Below, in pieces: positions 38,179 to 46,860 of a stretch of 64,000 nucleotides of DNA. Position numbers and translations under genes: made by a program. The notes under the pieces were generated by a model. That model was not told where the DNA came from. It was given only the letters and a program-made list of their open reading frames with translations, and searched no databases. The DNA is from CAWAHD01 sp963781785 (lineage in GTDB: Bacteria; Planctomycetota; Planctomycetia; Isosphaerales; Isosphaeraceae). Within the stretch, counting starts at the first letter, position 1; every line of letters starts with the position of its first letter. Where the stretch lies: contig CAWAHD010000001.1 of NCBI GenBank assembly GCA_963781785.1, positions 310,001 to 374,000 of the forward strand. The letters are read 5' to 3'.

Positions 38179-38523
38179 TCAGCGAGAGAGCAGGGGAGCG
38201 GTGCCGCTGGCAATCATCATACGACCCAAGATCACGGCGGCCACCGCAGTGGCGGCCAGAACCGTCAAAAACCAGAATAGCCGGTTGCCCTTGAGAACGA
38301 AGGGCCGCGCTCTTCTCGGCCGTTCCGGGGGTGTGGGGCCTCCTGCGAACTGCGGCCGTGACGAGGCCGAAGCGGTCGCGGACCTCTGGGGCCGGGCCCC
38401 GCGCCGCTGGGGTGAGATCCAGGGCAAGACCGCCCGAACGCGGCGATTCTTGAGGACGCCCGATCGGCCATACAGCACCAGCACGACCACCGTCAGCAGG
38501 GCCAGCTCCTTGAAGCCAATCAT
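38179..38523 (-). CDS. TatA-like protein (third, divergent copy)
   Basis: A 114-residue protein from ATG 38523. The N-terminal helix and hinge (GFKELALLTVVVLVLYGRSGVLKNRRVRAVLPW) resemble TatA, but the FG is replaced by YG and the amphipathic helix is poor. A second membrane helix near the C-terminus (LFWFLTVLAATAVAAVILG) is unusual for TatA. It may be a diverged accessory subunit. It is upstream of the two canonical copies. Confidence 0.6.
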   Translation of the reverse strand: MIGFKELALLTVVVLVLYGRSGVLKNRRVRAVLPWISPQRRGARPQRSATASASSRPQFAGGPTPPERPRRARPFVLKGNRLFWFLTVLAATAVAAVILGRMMIASGTAPLLSR

Positions 38524-39062
38524 GATGTCCCCGCTTCTTCTGGTCGATGTTATCGCGTTCGTCCGGCCCTCGGCCGCCACCCAAGCTTCCGGACGGTTGC
38601 GACCTTGCGAGGTGCCCGCCAGAAGAGCACGATGGAGATTGCCCGCACAGAAGCACGGTACCGTCGCGACTCGCGCAAAGCCAAGCGAGTCGGCCACGCG
38701 ACGAGGAAACACGCCGTCCGGGAGACGATAAAAGGGCGACAGTCAACACGATGGGCATTCGTTGCGCTGGTAGGAGGGCCGACAGATCGGCACCAACCGA
38801 GGCCAAGGCGTCTCGACAGGGACGACGCGGGCCAGGTTCTTCTCAACCTATCCTATCGCGATAACCTACCGTGTCAAATGAATTCCGGCCCGTCAGACAA
38901 CGCACTTGACCGGCAACGGCCCGCAAGTTCCTTTGCCGGCAGTTATTTAACCGATTGGTACAGCACGTATGACAGCGGACTATCCCAGCACAACGTTCGC
39001 GGCCCTCGCCGATCCGACGCGGCGGGCGATCCTCGCGTGTGCGCTCTCCATTGCCGGAAAAG
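38524..39062. other. Intergenic stretch between the tat cluster and tRNA-Leu
   Basis: About 540 bp without a supportable gene. Frames in this interval are Arg-rich shadows, and some run through the tRNA gene. Confidence 0.5.
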
Positions 39063-39145
39063 TGGCCTCGGGGAGAGTCGAACTCCCACGCCCTTACGGA
39101 CATCGGCTCCTAAGACCGACGCGTCTGCCATTCCGCCACGAGGCC
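39063..39145 (-). tRNA. tRNA-Leu (anticodon UAG)
   Basis: An 83-nt gene. The acceptor stem pairs GGCCTCG with CGAGGCC, followed by TGGCGGAATGGCAGACGC, the typical class II D-arm of tRNA-Leu. The anticodon loop is CTTAGGA with anticodon TAG. A variable arm (TGTCCGTAAGGGCG) precedes a T-arm containing GTTCGACTC. The discriminator base is A, as for Leu. The CCA end is not encoded. Confidence 0.95.
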
Positions 39146-39310
39146 TTGTGGAGGCGAGCTTGCCAGCATAATCAACGTAGATGGTCCGTTCGGTCCCTGA
39201 AAATGAAAAGTGCAATTTGAGTCCGCAACCAGAGATTTGACGCGCGAGCCCGGTCCCTGGATCAGTTTCGCGTCGTCGATCGCCCCGGGGTTGACGTCGT
39301 TCTGCCACGA

Positions 39311-40006
39311 TCAGAGCGTCGACCGATCGGGCGCGGCGAGCGCAGCCCTCAAGCGGCTGATGCCCGCGGAAGCACCCCCGGCAACACCATAGACGGCCGA
39401 CCCAGCAACCAGAACCCTGGCCCCGGCGGCGACCACCAGAGGGGCCGTATGCGGCTCGATCCCGCCATCAACCTCCAGCTCACAAGTTTTGCCGGCGGCG
39501 TCGATCATCTCGCGGACTCGCCGGATCTTGGGCAGCATGTCGTGCAGAAACTTCTGACCCCCGAAGCCGGGGTTGACGGTCATCACCAGCACCAATTCCA
39601 GGTCTCGCAAGATTTCCTCGAGCATCGGCGCGGGTGTCGCCGGGTTGATCGCCACGCCGGCTCGCTTGCCGAGTGCATGGATCGCTTGCACCGTCCGGTT
39701 CAAATGAATCGCGCCTTCCTGGTGCACAATCAACGTATCGGCCCCGGCCTCGGCAAATGCGTCGAGATAGCGGTCGGGCTCCTCGATCATCAAGTGAACT
39801 TCCAAGGGCACCGGACACACTGGCCTGAGCCATCGCACGATCACCGGTCCGAACGTGATGTTCGGAACAAAGTGGCCGTCCATGACGTCAACGTGGATCC
39901 GATCCGCCCCGGCCGTGACAGCCTCGGCAACCTGATCGGCGAGGTGCGCCATATCGGCTGAAAGGATCGAGGGTGCCAGCTTGATGCCGTCGAGTGGAAT
40001 ATTCAT
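39311..40006 (-). CDS. rpe: Ribulose-phosphate 3-epimerase
   Basis: 231 residues from ATG 40006. TIM-barrel enzyme with all family landmarks: KLAPSILSADMAHLADQV, RIHVDVMDGHFVPNITFGP (His/Asp metal and catalytic residues), VHLMIEEPDRYLDAFAEAGAD, VMTVNPGFGGQKF, ELEVDGGI and ARVLVAGSAVYG. It interconverts ribulose 5-phosphate and xylulose 5-phosphate. zwf and opcA a few kb away belong to the same pentose phosphate pathway. Confidence 0.93.
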   Translation of the reverse strand: MNIPLDGIKLAPSILSADMAHLADQVAEAVTAGADRIHVDVMDGHFVPNITFGPVIVRWLRPVCPVPLEVHLMIEEPDRYLDAFAEAGADTLIVHQEGAIHLNRTVQAIHALGKRAGVAINPATPAPMLEEILRDLELVLVMTVNPGFGGQKFLHDMLPKIRRVREMIDAAGKTCELEVDGGIEPHTAPLVVAAGARVLVAGSAVYGVAGGASAGISRLRAALAAPDRSTL

Positions 40007-40227
40007 TGACTTCAATCCTCAATCGCAAATCCTGAAAGTCAACACTCGGTGAGTCTCGCCGAGCCAGATCGGCCGCGCCCGACCGCGACCCGCCACGGGT
40101 TCTTCTTGTCAAACACCGGGATCCGGTCCAGAATAGCGATGAAGCTTCAATTGAGAACTCCTCGGCTTCAAGCCGGCCACCGAGCAAGGTGGCTGCCGAG
40201 CCGATTCTGATTTCTGGAGATTTGACC

Positions 40228-40994
40228 TTGGCCACGAGCAATCCCGCGTTTTCCCAGGATCTATTCCCTGGATACGAACAAGTTTATGGCGTTCCCCGCA
40301 GCACAACGATGACCGTGCAGGGGGCAGTCGTCAAGACGTTTGTGCTGCTGGCCATTCTGCTGGCCACGGCAGGATGGTCCTGGTACGCCGTCGCCGGGCA
40401 GACGCTGGCGTTTGGAATGGTCACCCTCGCCGCCATCGGCGGGTTTGTGGTCGCGATGATCACGGTCTTCAAACCGACGGTCGCACCGTGGACTGCCCCC
40501 ATTTACGCGGCCCTCGAGGGCGTTTTCCTGGGGGCGATCTCGCAAGTTGTGGAAGCACATTACGGCGCGAAGTATGGCGTGCAGGGCATCGTCGTGCAAG
40601 CAGTCAGCCTGACCGCCGGCGTACTGATGATCATGTTGTTCTGCTATATCTCGCGTCTGATCCGCGTCACCGAGAAGCTGAAGCTCGGCATCATCATGGC
40701 GACCGGCGCGCTCTGTCTCTTTTATTTCGTGTCGATTCTGCTGAGCTTTTTCGGTGTGCAGGTCCCTCTGCTTTTCAGCAGCTCGATCTACGGGATCGGC
40801 TTCAGCTTGTTTGTGGTGGGGCTGGCGGCATTCAACCTGCTCCTGGACTTCGACTTCATCGAAAAGGCGTCGGCCTCCGGAGCACCAAATACATGGAATG
40901 GTATGGCGCATTCGGGTTAATGGTCACCCTGATCTGGCTGTACCTGGAAATCCTCCGCTTGCTGATGAAGATGGCCAATAACCAGCGCGACTGA
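40228..40994 (+). pseudogene. Bax inhibitor-1/YccA-family membrane protein, one-base frameshift near the end
   Basis: The likely start is TTG 40228 with GGAGA eight bases upstream, giving LATSNPAFSQDLFPGYE. Seven membrane helices follow, with the conserved GVFLGAISQVVE and FDFIEKA segments. Near 40885 one base appears missing. The first frame stops at 40920, while the other frame continues KYMEWYGAFGLMVTLIWLYLEILRLLMKM to 40994, exactly the family's C-terminus. BI-1/YccA proteins are membrane channels or FtsH modulators. Apart from the indel the gene looks intact. Confidence 0.82.
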
Positions 40995-41037
40995 ATCGTA
41001 GCGTGAGCGAATCGCAGAGACCGGGGAGACGACATCA

Positions 41038-42201
41038 ATGACCAAGCGCAAGTTGCGAGTGGGGATGGTGGGAGGTGGAGGGCCGGCCAATTTCTTCGGG
41101 CCGCCTCACCGGCGGGCGATCCTGATGGATAACTCGGCCGAGCTGACCGCCGGCGCCCTGCGGAGCAAGCCGGACGAGTCGATCGCAGCGGCCCACGAGC
41201 TGTTCATGCCGCGCGGCTATCCCGACTGGCAGTCGATGATCCAAACCGAGGCCGGCCTGCCCGAGTCCGAGCGAATCGATTACGTGACGATCGTCACCCC
41301 CAACGACGCTCATTTTGGCCCCGCGGATGCCGCGGCGGCGGCAGGAATTGGCGTGCTCTGCGAAAAACCGTTGACCACAACCCTCGATGAAGCACGCCGC
41401 CTGCACGCCCGGATCCGTACCAGGAATACGCCGTTCATCGTGGCCTACACCTATACCGGCTTTCCGATGGTGATGCTGGCCCGCGAGCTGGTCGAGGGGG
41501 GCGACATCGGCGAAGTGCGCAAGGTCGAAGCCTGGTATCCCCAGGGATGGCTGGCCACCAAGCTCGAGGCCGACGATCAGAAGCAAGCGGCCTGGCGGGT
41601 CGATCCATCCAAAGCCGGCAGCTCGGGATGCGGCGGTGATATCGGAACACATGCTTACGAATTCATTCGATTCGTCGCCGGGATCTCGGCAGTGCGGCTG
41701 CGGGCCCGGCTCAAGACGTTTGTGCCCGGCCGGGCGCTCGACGATGATTTCACGGTGCTGGCCGAGCTCAATAACGGCGTGATCGCGACGATCACCGCCT
41801 CTCAGGTGACGATCGGTGCTCAGAACGACAACGGCTTCCGCGTGATCGGCACAACGGGAACGCTCGAATGGTCGATCACGGACCACACGGTGCTCAAGCA
41901 CTATGCGGGCGGTCAGCCGCTGAAGGTCTATCGCCAGGGGGCCGAGTACGGATACTTTCCGGCGTCGGTCAAGCCGTATCTCCGGCTCCCTTCCGGACAC
42001 CCTGAAGGATTGCATGAGGCGCTTGCAAACCTGCACCGAACGCTGGAATGGACGATCCGGGGCTCACGGGGGGAGACTGTTCCCAAGCCGTTTCCGCATC
42101 CCGGCATTGCCGACGGCGTTGCGGGCATGGCCTTCGTCGAGGCCGCCGTGGCCAGTTCCAAAGAGGACGGCGAGTGGGTCGATGTCCCCAAGGTCGGATA
42201 A
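41038..42201 (+). CDS. Gfo/Idh/MocA-family oxidoreductase
   Basis: A 387-residue NAD(P)-dependent sugar or inositol dehydrogenase-like enzyme. The N-terminal Rossmann fold has GMVGGGGPANFFGPPHRRA, VTIVTPNDAHF and CEKPLTTTLDEA (the conserved EKP). The C-terminal domain has SSGCGGDIGTHAYEFIRFVAG with the catalytic GxxxDxxxH pattern (GDIGTHAYEF). The substrate is unknown. The family is greatly expanded in planctomycetes. Confidence 0.88.
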   Translation: MTKRKLRVGMVGGGGPANFFGPPHRRAILMDNSAELTAGALRSKPDESIAAAHELFMPRGYPDWQSMIQTEAGLPESERIDYVTIVTPNDAHFGPADAAAAAGIGVLCEKPLTTTLDEARRLHARIRTRNTPFIVAYTYTGFPMVMLARELVEGGDIGEVRKVEAWYPQGWLATKLEADDQKQAAWRVDPSKAGSSGCGGDIGTHAYEFIRFVAGISAVRLRARLKTFVPGRALDDDFTVLAELNNGVIATITASQVTIGAQNDNGFRVIGTTGTLEWSITDHTVLKHYAGGQPLKVYRQGAEYGYFPASVKPYLRLPSGHPEGLHEALANLHRTLEWTIRGSRGETVPKPFPHPGIADGVAGMAFVEAAVASSKEDGEWVDVPKVG

Positions 42202-42249
42202 CGATCGAAGGGCCGAGCCGCTCTCTCCGGCTCCTCTGGAGTACCCCCC

Positions 42250-42771
42250 GTGAAAACCCCTCTGGTCCGATTCAGCGTGGCGATCGGAGGAGAGCTTCTC
42301 CAGAAGTTTGACCGTTATCGGGAGCTGAATCACCATCCCAACCGCAGCGAGGCCGTCCGCGGTCTCATGCGTGCGGCCCTGATCGAAGAGACGATCAAGG
42401 ACGACGAGAGTGAGGCGATGGGGGTCGTCACCTTGATCTACGACCATCATGTCTCCCGGATCGCTCGCCGGCTGACTGACTTGCAACACCACCACCTCGA
42501 CCGGGTCGTGACCACGACTCATCTCCACCTTGACGCCAGTCGCTGCCTCGAGGTGATCATGCTCCGCGGGCCCGCGCGGCAAATCCGGGACCTGGCCAAC
42601 GACCTGATCGGCACCAAGGGTGTCGAGACCGGCCGGCTCGTCCTGGCTTCCGCCAAGGCTGTTCCCGAACGAGACAGCGAAGCCTCAGTGCCCCATTCCC
42701 ACCCGCACGGCCACTCGCACTCGCATCCTCATCCTCGTGCTCACAAGGAAGCAAGGGAGCGCAACCGTTAG
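42250..42771 (+). CDS. nikR: NikR-like nickel-responsive regulator with a His-rich tail
   Basis: A 173-residue protein starting at GTG 42250. The N-terminal ribbon-helix-helix reads LVRFSVAIGGELLQKFDRYRELNHHPNRSEAVRGLMR. The ACT-like metal domain keeps the square-planar nickel ligands: His in HHHLDRVV, THLHLD (two His) and RCLEVIM (Cys). The C-terminal extension contains HSHPHGHSHSHPHPRAH, unusual for NikR and reminiscent of His-rich nickel or zinc storage tails. It should regulate nickel uptake or nickel enzymes, but no nickel genes are adjacent. Confidence 0.85.
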   Translation: MKTPLVRFSVAIGGELLQKFDRYRELNHHPNRSEAVRGLMRAALIEETIKDDESEAMGVVTLIYDHHVSRIARRLTDLQHHHLDRVVTTTHLHLDASRCLEVIMLRGPARQIRDLANDLIGTKGVETGRLVLASAKAVPERDSEASVPHSHPHGHSHSHPHPRAHKEARERNR

Positions 42772-42784
42772 GATTGGTGGCCGT

Positions 42785-43966
42785 TCATTTTTTGCCAAGC
42801 GACGATTCCGCCGCTTCGAGAAGCCAGAGTGCGATGGGAGTGGCAGTCTGGAATGGCGGATCGGCGCGAGCGGATTCGAGCGCAAGGGCGATGCGGCGGG
42901 CGGGATCGAGCTCGGGGGCGTCGATCAGGCGCGGCAGGTGGCACGTGCCGGGCGCATCGACCTCGACGAAAATCGCCGCAGAACCGGCGAGCCGGCTGAG
43001 GTGGAAGTGCTCGACACCCCCGCGGCTTTCTCGGGTCGTGATCGTGAGCTCTGAGATCTGTGGAAGCACCGCGACCTCGGCGGGCGCACGATCGGTTTCG
43101 ACGGTGACGGCCACCTCGCCCTCGGGAGCGAGGAAGTTTGCCTGGAGCCTGCCGGTGGAATCGACGACGGAATGGTTGACGGGTTGGCCGTTGGGCTGCC
43201 ATCCGAGCTGGCCGGCCAGCCACGCCACGAGCCAGATTGCCATCCGGGGTGGCCGGGTCGGATTGGACGAGATGGTCTTCAGCACCACCGAGTCGATTCG
43301 CGACATGCTCTCGAACTGGCAAGAAGGGTCGAAGAACTGCGCGACCAGCTCGCGCCACCGGGCCAGCCCGAACCAGGCGCTGTCGCGGCTGCACGCGCAG
43401 AGGGCAGGGTCAAGACCCAGCCGGAGCGCGCCGGCCGCTAGACCGGGGTCGGGCAGATCGAGAACCACGCGCGAGCACTCGTCGGCAAGGTCTCGGAAGA
43501 GAGGCTCCCGGCTGCCGGGGTCGCTCGTCCACCAGAGCACGAGCGGCAAATCGGCTTCGAGCAGGGGCCGGATCGCGCCGGGCAGCAGGTCAATGGCGTT
43601 CGGACCGGCGTGAAGGACGATCCGTTCGGAGCACACCTGGGGCAGCCCCGGGGAGGCCAGGCGGCAAAATGCCGACACCTCGGCCGTGACCCGGCGTTCC
43701 TGGCTCTCGGAGCCGCGCACCAGGATCGCCCGGCAAGGAAACCGCGTGATCACCGTCTCCAGCACGGCGATGGGCGGCTCGTGGCCGCGATCGAGGGCCT
43801 CGACGACCAGGTTGGCCAGCACGATGCGGGTGACGTTGGGATTTTCGACCTCGGGGCCGCCGGCCTGCTCGGCCGCCGGCCCCCACAGGCTGGTGAGAAC
43901 GTTCTCGATGTCGGCAAGCTCGACGGGAATTCCCTGACCCTCGAGAAAAAGAGCGGTCATCGTCAT
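42785..43966 (-). CDS. opcA: OpcA-like glucose-6-phosphate dehydrogenase assembly protein
   Basis: 393 residues from ATG 43966, with AGGAGG at good spacing upstream. It begins five bases after the zwf stop. Family features: LTSLWG near the N-terminus, ARIVLANLVV-like VTRIVLANLVVEA, CRAILVRG, ERIVL, LPLVLWWTSDP, RWRELVAQFFDP and WLAGQLGWQP. OpcA proteins in cyanobacteria and actinobacteria allosterically activate or assemble G6PDH. The C-terminal ~90 residues are less conserved. Confidence 0.88.
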   Translation of the reverse strand: MTMTALFLEGQGIPVELADIENVLTSLWGPAAEQAGGPEVENPNVTRIVLANLVVEALDRGHEPPIAVLETVITRFPCRAILVRGSESQERRVTAEVSAFCRLASPGLPQVCSERIVLHAGPNAIDLLPGAIRPLLEADLPLVLWWTSDPGSREPLFRDLADECSRVVLDLPDPGLAAGALRLGLDPALCACSRDSAWFGLARWRELVAQFFDPSCQFESMSRIDSVVLKTISSNPTRPPRMAIWLVAWLAGQLGWQPNGQPVNHSVVDSTGRLQANFLAPEGEVAVTVETDRAPAEVAVLPQISELTITTRESRGGVEHFHLSRLAGSAAIFVEVDAPGTCHLPRLIDAPELDPARRIALALESARADPPFQTATPIALWLLEAAESSLGKK

Positions 43967-43971
43967 GGCTG

Positions 43972-45528
43972 TTAGAGCCTCCTGAAGCGGGCTTTGTCGG
44001 CGGCGATCAAAAGGTCGGCAGCCTCGGGCCCCCAACTGCCGGCGGCATACGAGGCGGGAGGGGGAGCGCCGGGCTCTTGCCAGGCATTGAGGATCGACGT
44101 GATAAAACGCCAGGCACACTCGACCTCGTCGGTGCGCGTGTAGAGCGTCGGGTCGCCGAGCATCGCGTCCAGGAGCAGCCGCTCATACGCCTCCGGGGGC
44201 GGAACGGCAAAGGCCGTGCCGTAGCGGAAGTCCATGCGCACTTCCTGAAGCCGGCTCCGCGAGCCCGGCGCCTTGGCCTGGAAGGCCAGGCTCGCCCCCT
44301 CGTTGGGCTGGATCCGGAGGACGAGCTGGTTGGCTCCGCCTGAGCCCTCGTCGTCGGACTCGAACAACTCGGTGGGCGGCCGGCGAAATTGAACGGCGAT
44401 CTCGGTGGCCCGCTTGGGAAGCCGCTTGCCGGTCCGCAGGAAAAAGGGTACACCCGCCCACCGCCAGTTGGAGAGCTCGAGCCGGATTGCGACGTAGGTC
44501 TCCGTCGTTGAGCTGGGGGCGACTCCTTTCTCTTCTTGGTAGCGGGGAACTTCGGCGCCCTGAATCGAACCACTCTCGTACTGGGCGCGAATCACGTTGC
44601 GGTACACATCGGCGGGGCGCCACCGCGGGAGTGCCATGAGCACCTTGACCTTTTCGTTGCGGACCGCGTCGGCCGACAGGTCGACCGGCGGCTCCATCGC
44701 CACCAGGCTGAGAAGCTGCATCATGTGATTCTGGACCATGTCGCGCAAAGCACCGGCGGTGTCGTAATAGGCACCGCGGCCGCCCGCCATGCCGACCTCC
44801 TCGGCCACGGTGACCTGCACCGAGCTCACGTGCCGGCGGTTCCAGACCGGCTCGAAGATGCCATTGCCGAACCGCAGGGCCAGGATGTTCTGCACCGTCT
44901 CCTTGCCCAGGTAATGGTCGATGCGGTAGACCTGGCTCTCATCGAGGAAGGTCGAAACTTCGCGGTTGAGTGCGCGGGCACTCTGGAGGTCGCGGCCGAA
45001 GGGTTTCTCGATGACCACCCGGCTCCAAGGCGCCTCCTGCTGCCGGGGATAAATCAACTGCGCCTCGCCCAGGCCGCGGATGATCGGAGCGAAGAACTCG
45101 GGGGAAACCGCCATGTAATAGATCCGGTTTCCCCTGGTTCCATGCGTCTGGTCCACGCGCGACAGCGTCTCCTTCAACTTCTGATATGAGCCGGGATCAT
45201 CGAACGTTCCGGGCGAAAAAACCAGCCGATTGGCGAACTGTGGCCAGGCTTCAGAGAAGTCACCCCCGCCGGTTTTCGCGAGGGTCTTTTCGTATTCGGC
45301 GCGAAGTTCGGCATCGGTCCACGTGCGGCGCGCGAAACCGACGATCGCCGACTCGGCCGGCAGGTGTCCCTCCCGGGCGAGTTGAAAGAGGGCGGGAACC
45401 AGCTTGCGATGCGCCAGGTCGCCGGTGGCGCCGAAGAGCACGACGGCACAGGGATCCGGAACGCGTGAACGGGGCAGCGCCTGGCGCAAGGGGTTTTCCG
45501 TGGCACCAGGGTCTGGGGATTCAGGCAT
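43972..45528 (-). CDS. zwf: Glucose-6-phosphate 1-dehydrogenase
   Basis: 518 residues from ATG 45528 (another ATG-like start at 45537). Conserved G6PDH blocks: VLFGATGDLAHRKLVPALF (coenzyme binding), VVIEKPFGRDL, YRIDHYLGKETVQNI (substrate site), AGALRDMVQNHMMQLLSLVAMEPP, PFFLRTGKRLPKR and the C-terminal TDEVECAWRFITSIL. It oxidises glucose 6-phosphate with NADP in the oxidative pentose phosphate pathway. It forms an operon with opcA. Confidence 0.94.
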   Translation of the reverse strand: MPESPDPGATENPLRQALPRSRVPDPCAVVLFGATGDLAHRKLVPALFQLAREGHLPAESAIVGFARRTWTDAELRAEYEKTLAKTGGGDFSEAWPQFANRLVFSPGTFDDPGSYQKLKETLSRVDQTHGTRGNRIYYMAVSPEFFAPIIRGLGEAQLIYPRQQEAPWSRVVIEKPFGRDLQSARALNREVSTFLDESQVYRIDHYLGKETVQNILALRFGNGIFEPVWNRRHVSSVQVTVAEEVGMAGGRGAYYDTAGALRDMVQNHMMQLLSLVAMEPPVDLSADAVRNEKVKVLMALPRWRPADVYRNVIRAQYESGSIQGAEVPRYQEEKGVAPSSTTETYVAIRLELSNWRWAGVPFFLRTGKRLPKRATEIAVQFRRPPTELFESDDEGSGGANQLVLRIQPNEGASLAFQAKAPGSRSRLQEVRMDFRYGTAFAVPPPEAYERLLLDAMLGDPTLYTRTDEVECAWRFITSILNAWQEPGAPPPASYAAGSWGPEAADLLIAADKARFRRL

Positions 45529-45579
45529 TGCGCGCACTCCGCGGTGTACCAGGGACCGGGCGGAACGCCCGTGTAACTT

Positions 45580-46050
45580 TCACGGTGAGCTTACCCGGCC
45601 AGACGCCAGATCGCCCAGCCAGTTGGCCACGAGCAGGACGATCAGAGTATAAGCGAAAACGGCGTGCCAGCGAGTCGGGATCAGACTGCGGCCCGGGTGG
45701 CGAAGCGCCAGCCAGCGATAAGGGATCTGGAAGGCGATCAAGAGCGCCATCACACTGCCGAGCCGGTGGTTGTGCCACGACGCCCGCAAGTCGCCTTCTG
45801 CGAGGTGAATGATCGAGCGCGTCAGGCCGCAGCCGGGGCACCTCATCCCGAACCAGATTCGTGAGGCGCACGTCTGCGGGAGCGGGAACCGGGAAAAACC
45901 TCGAACGGCAACTCGTCCACTGGGAAGCTCGTGAAGCGCAAATGCCAGCACCCAGGCCGCGCAGGCGATTGCCAGCACCTGGCGATGATAGCCGGCCAGC
46001 CCGGGAGCGATCCTGGGGCTCACATACTCGGTTGCGTCGATCTGGTTCAT
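45580..46050 (-). CDS. DUF2752 membrane protein, last gene of the ubiquitin-like cluster
   Basis: 156 residues from ATG 46050, which overlaps the E2 stop codon in an ATGA arrangement, so the two are translationally coupled. DUF2752 marks are CPGCGLTRSIIHLAEGDLRASWHNHRLG and membrane helices near ALAIACAAWVLAFAL, VMALLIAFQIPYRWLAL and HAVFAYTLIVLLVANWL. The CPxCGxTRS motif may bind a metal. Its function is unknown; its coupling to the E2 suggests a membrane partner of this system. Confidence 0.83.
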   Translation of the reverse strand: MNQIDATEYVSPRIAPGLAGYHRQVLAIACAAWVLAFALHELPSGRVAVRGFSRFPLPQTCASRIWFGMRCPGCGLTRSIIHLAEGDLRASWHNHRLGSVMALLIAFQIPYRWLALRHPGRSLIPTRWHAVFAYTLIVLLVANWLGDLASGRVSSP

Positions 46051-46841
46051 GGCGCGGGGATCTTGAAGACCGTACGGCAGCGGAGACAGCGCACCTGCTT
46101 GCCAACGAGCTCGGGCTTGAGCCGCAAGGTCGCGCCGCAATTCGGGCAGGCGATCATGCTTTCGTCCACCGAGGGCGCCTGGGCGGGCACGCGGACTTGC
46201 GGGTCGGCCGGGGCCTGACGAGGGGCCGGTGGCACCGTCCCGTCCGTTGGCGACACAGGCCGGGACCTCCGGGTGATCGCCCCAGGCGCCTCGGTGACGG
46301 GCGGCGGGACCTGCTGCACAGATCGAGGGGCCGCTGGCCTCACCGCTGGGCGAGCTGCGGTCGACGAGGACGGCTCGACATCGTCGGGCATCATGCTGAC
46401 CGGGTCCAACGGCAGCTCCTGGAGGTTTTCATCAACCCAGCGTGCGGCCTCGCCGTTGAGCGGGCTCTTGGTGTTGTAGCTCTGGTAGGCGATCATCTCG
46501 CCAATCCGCGCGACGATCGACCACAGCGGCTCGCCGGGGCTCCAGTGGTCTCCGATGCAGATGGCGTGCGGGGCGATGTTCGGATGGAAAATCGGTGTGA
46601 GCATCCGGCACTGGGGCGGCAATCGCGGATAGGAGAGGGGCAGCGCGATCTCGACCATGTGGCTCTTCACGACCGACAGGTCTTCGTCGGTTTGCCGAAG
46701 CCCGCGGATCCGATATTCGACCTGATACCGCTCGGGCGGAGAGCCGTCAACCTGAATCAATTGGAGCCTGGGATGATGATTGACGTATTCCCGCAGCTTG
46801 TCGTAATCGGCCTCGAGCCGGCGCAGCCGAACTGTGCTCAT
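46047..46841 (-). CDS. E2-like ubiquitin-conjugating enzyme with C-terminal zinc ribbon
   Basis: 264 residues from ATG 46841. Residues ~1-135 form a UBC-fold domain: RLRRLEADYDKLREYV (helix 1), PLSYPRLPPQCRMLTPIFHPN (the YPxxPP and HPN blocks), catalytic C95 in AICIGDHWSP, then LWSIVARIGEMIAYQSYNTKSPLNGEAARWV. HPN, the Cys seven residues later and WSP match eukaryotic E2 spacing closely. A Pro/Ser-rich linker leads to a zinc ribbon at ~228-262 (CPNCGATL and CLRCRTVF). It should accept an activated Ubl from the E1 encoded upstream and pass it on as a thioester. It is 19 bp downstream of the RING-trypsin gene. Confidence 0.88.
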   Translation of the reverse strand: MSTVRLRRLEADYDKLREYVNHHPRLQLIQVDGSPPERYQVEYRIRGLRQTDEDLSVVKSHMVEIALPLSYPRLPPQCRMLTPIFHPNIAPHAICIGDHWSPGEPLWSIVARIGEMIAYQSYNTKSPLNGEAARWVDENLQELPLDPVSMMPDDVEPSSSTAARPAVRPAAPRSVQQVPPPVTEAPGAITRRSRPVSPTDGTVPPAPRQAPADPQVRVPAQAPSVDESMIACPNCGATLRLKPELVGKQVRCLRCRTVFKIPAP

Positions 46842-46860
46842 GATCCCGTGGGCTCCTCGA

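Noticed and set aside
40261..40911. 216-residue antisense frame over the Bax-inhibitor gene
   Set aside because: His/Gln/Arg-rich shadow of a conserved membrane protein; plus-strand homology is clear.
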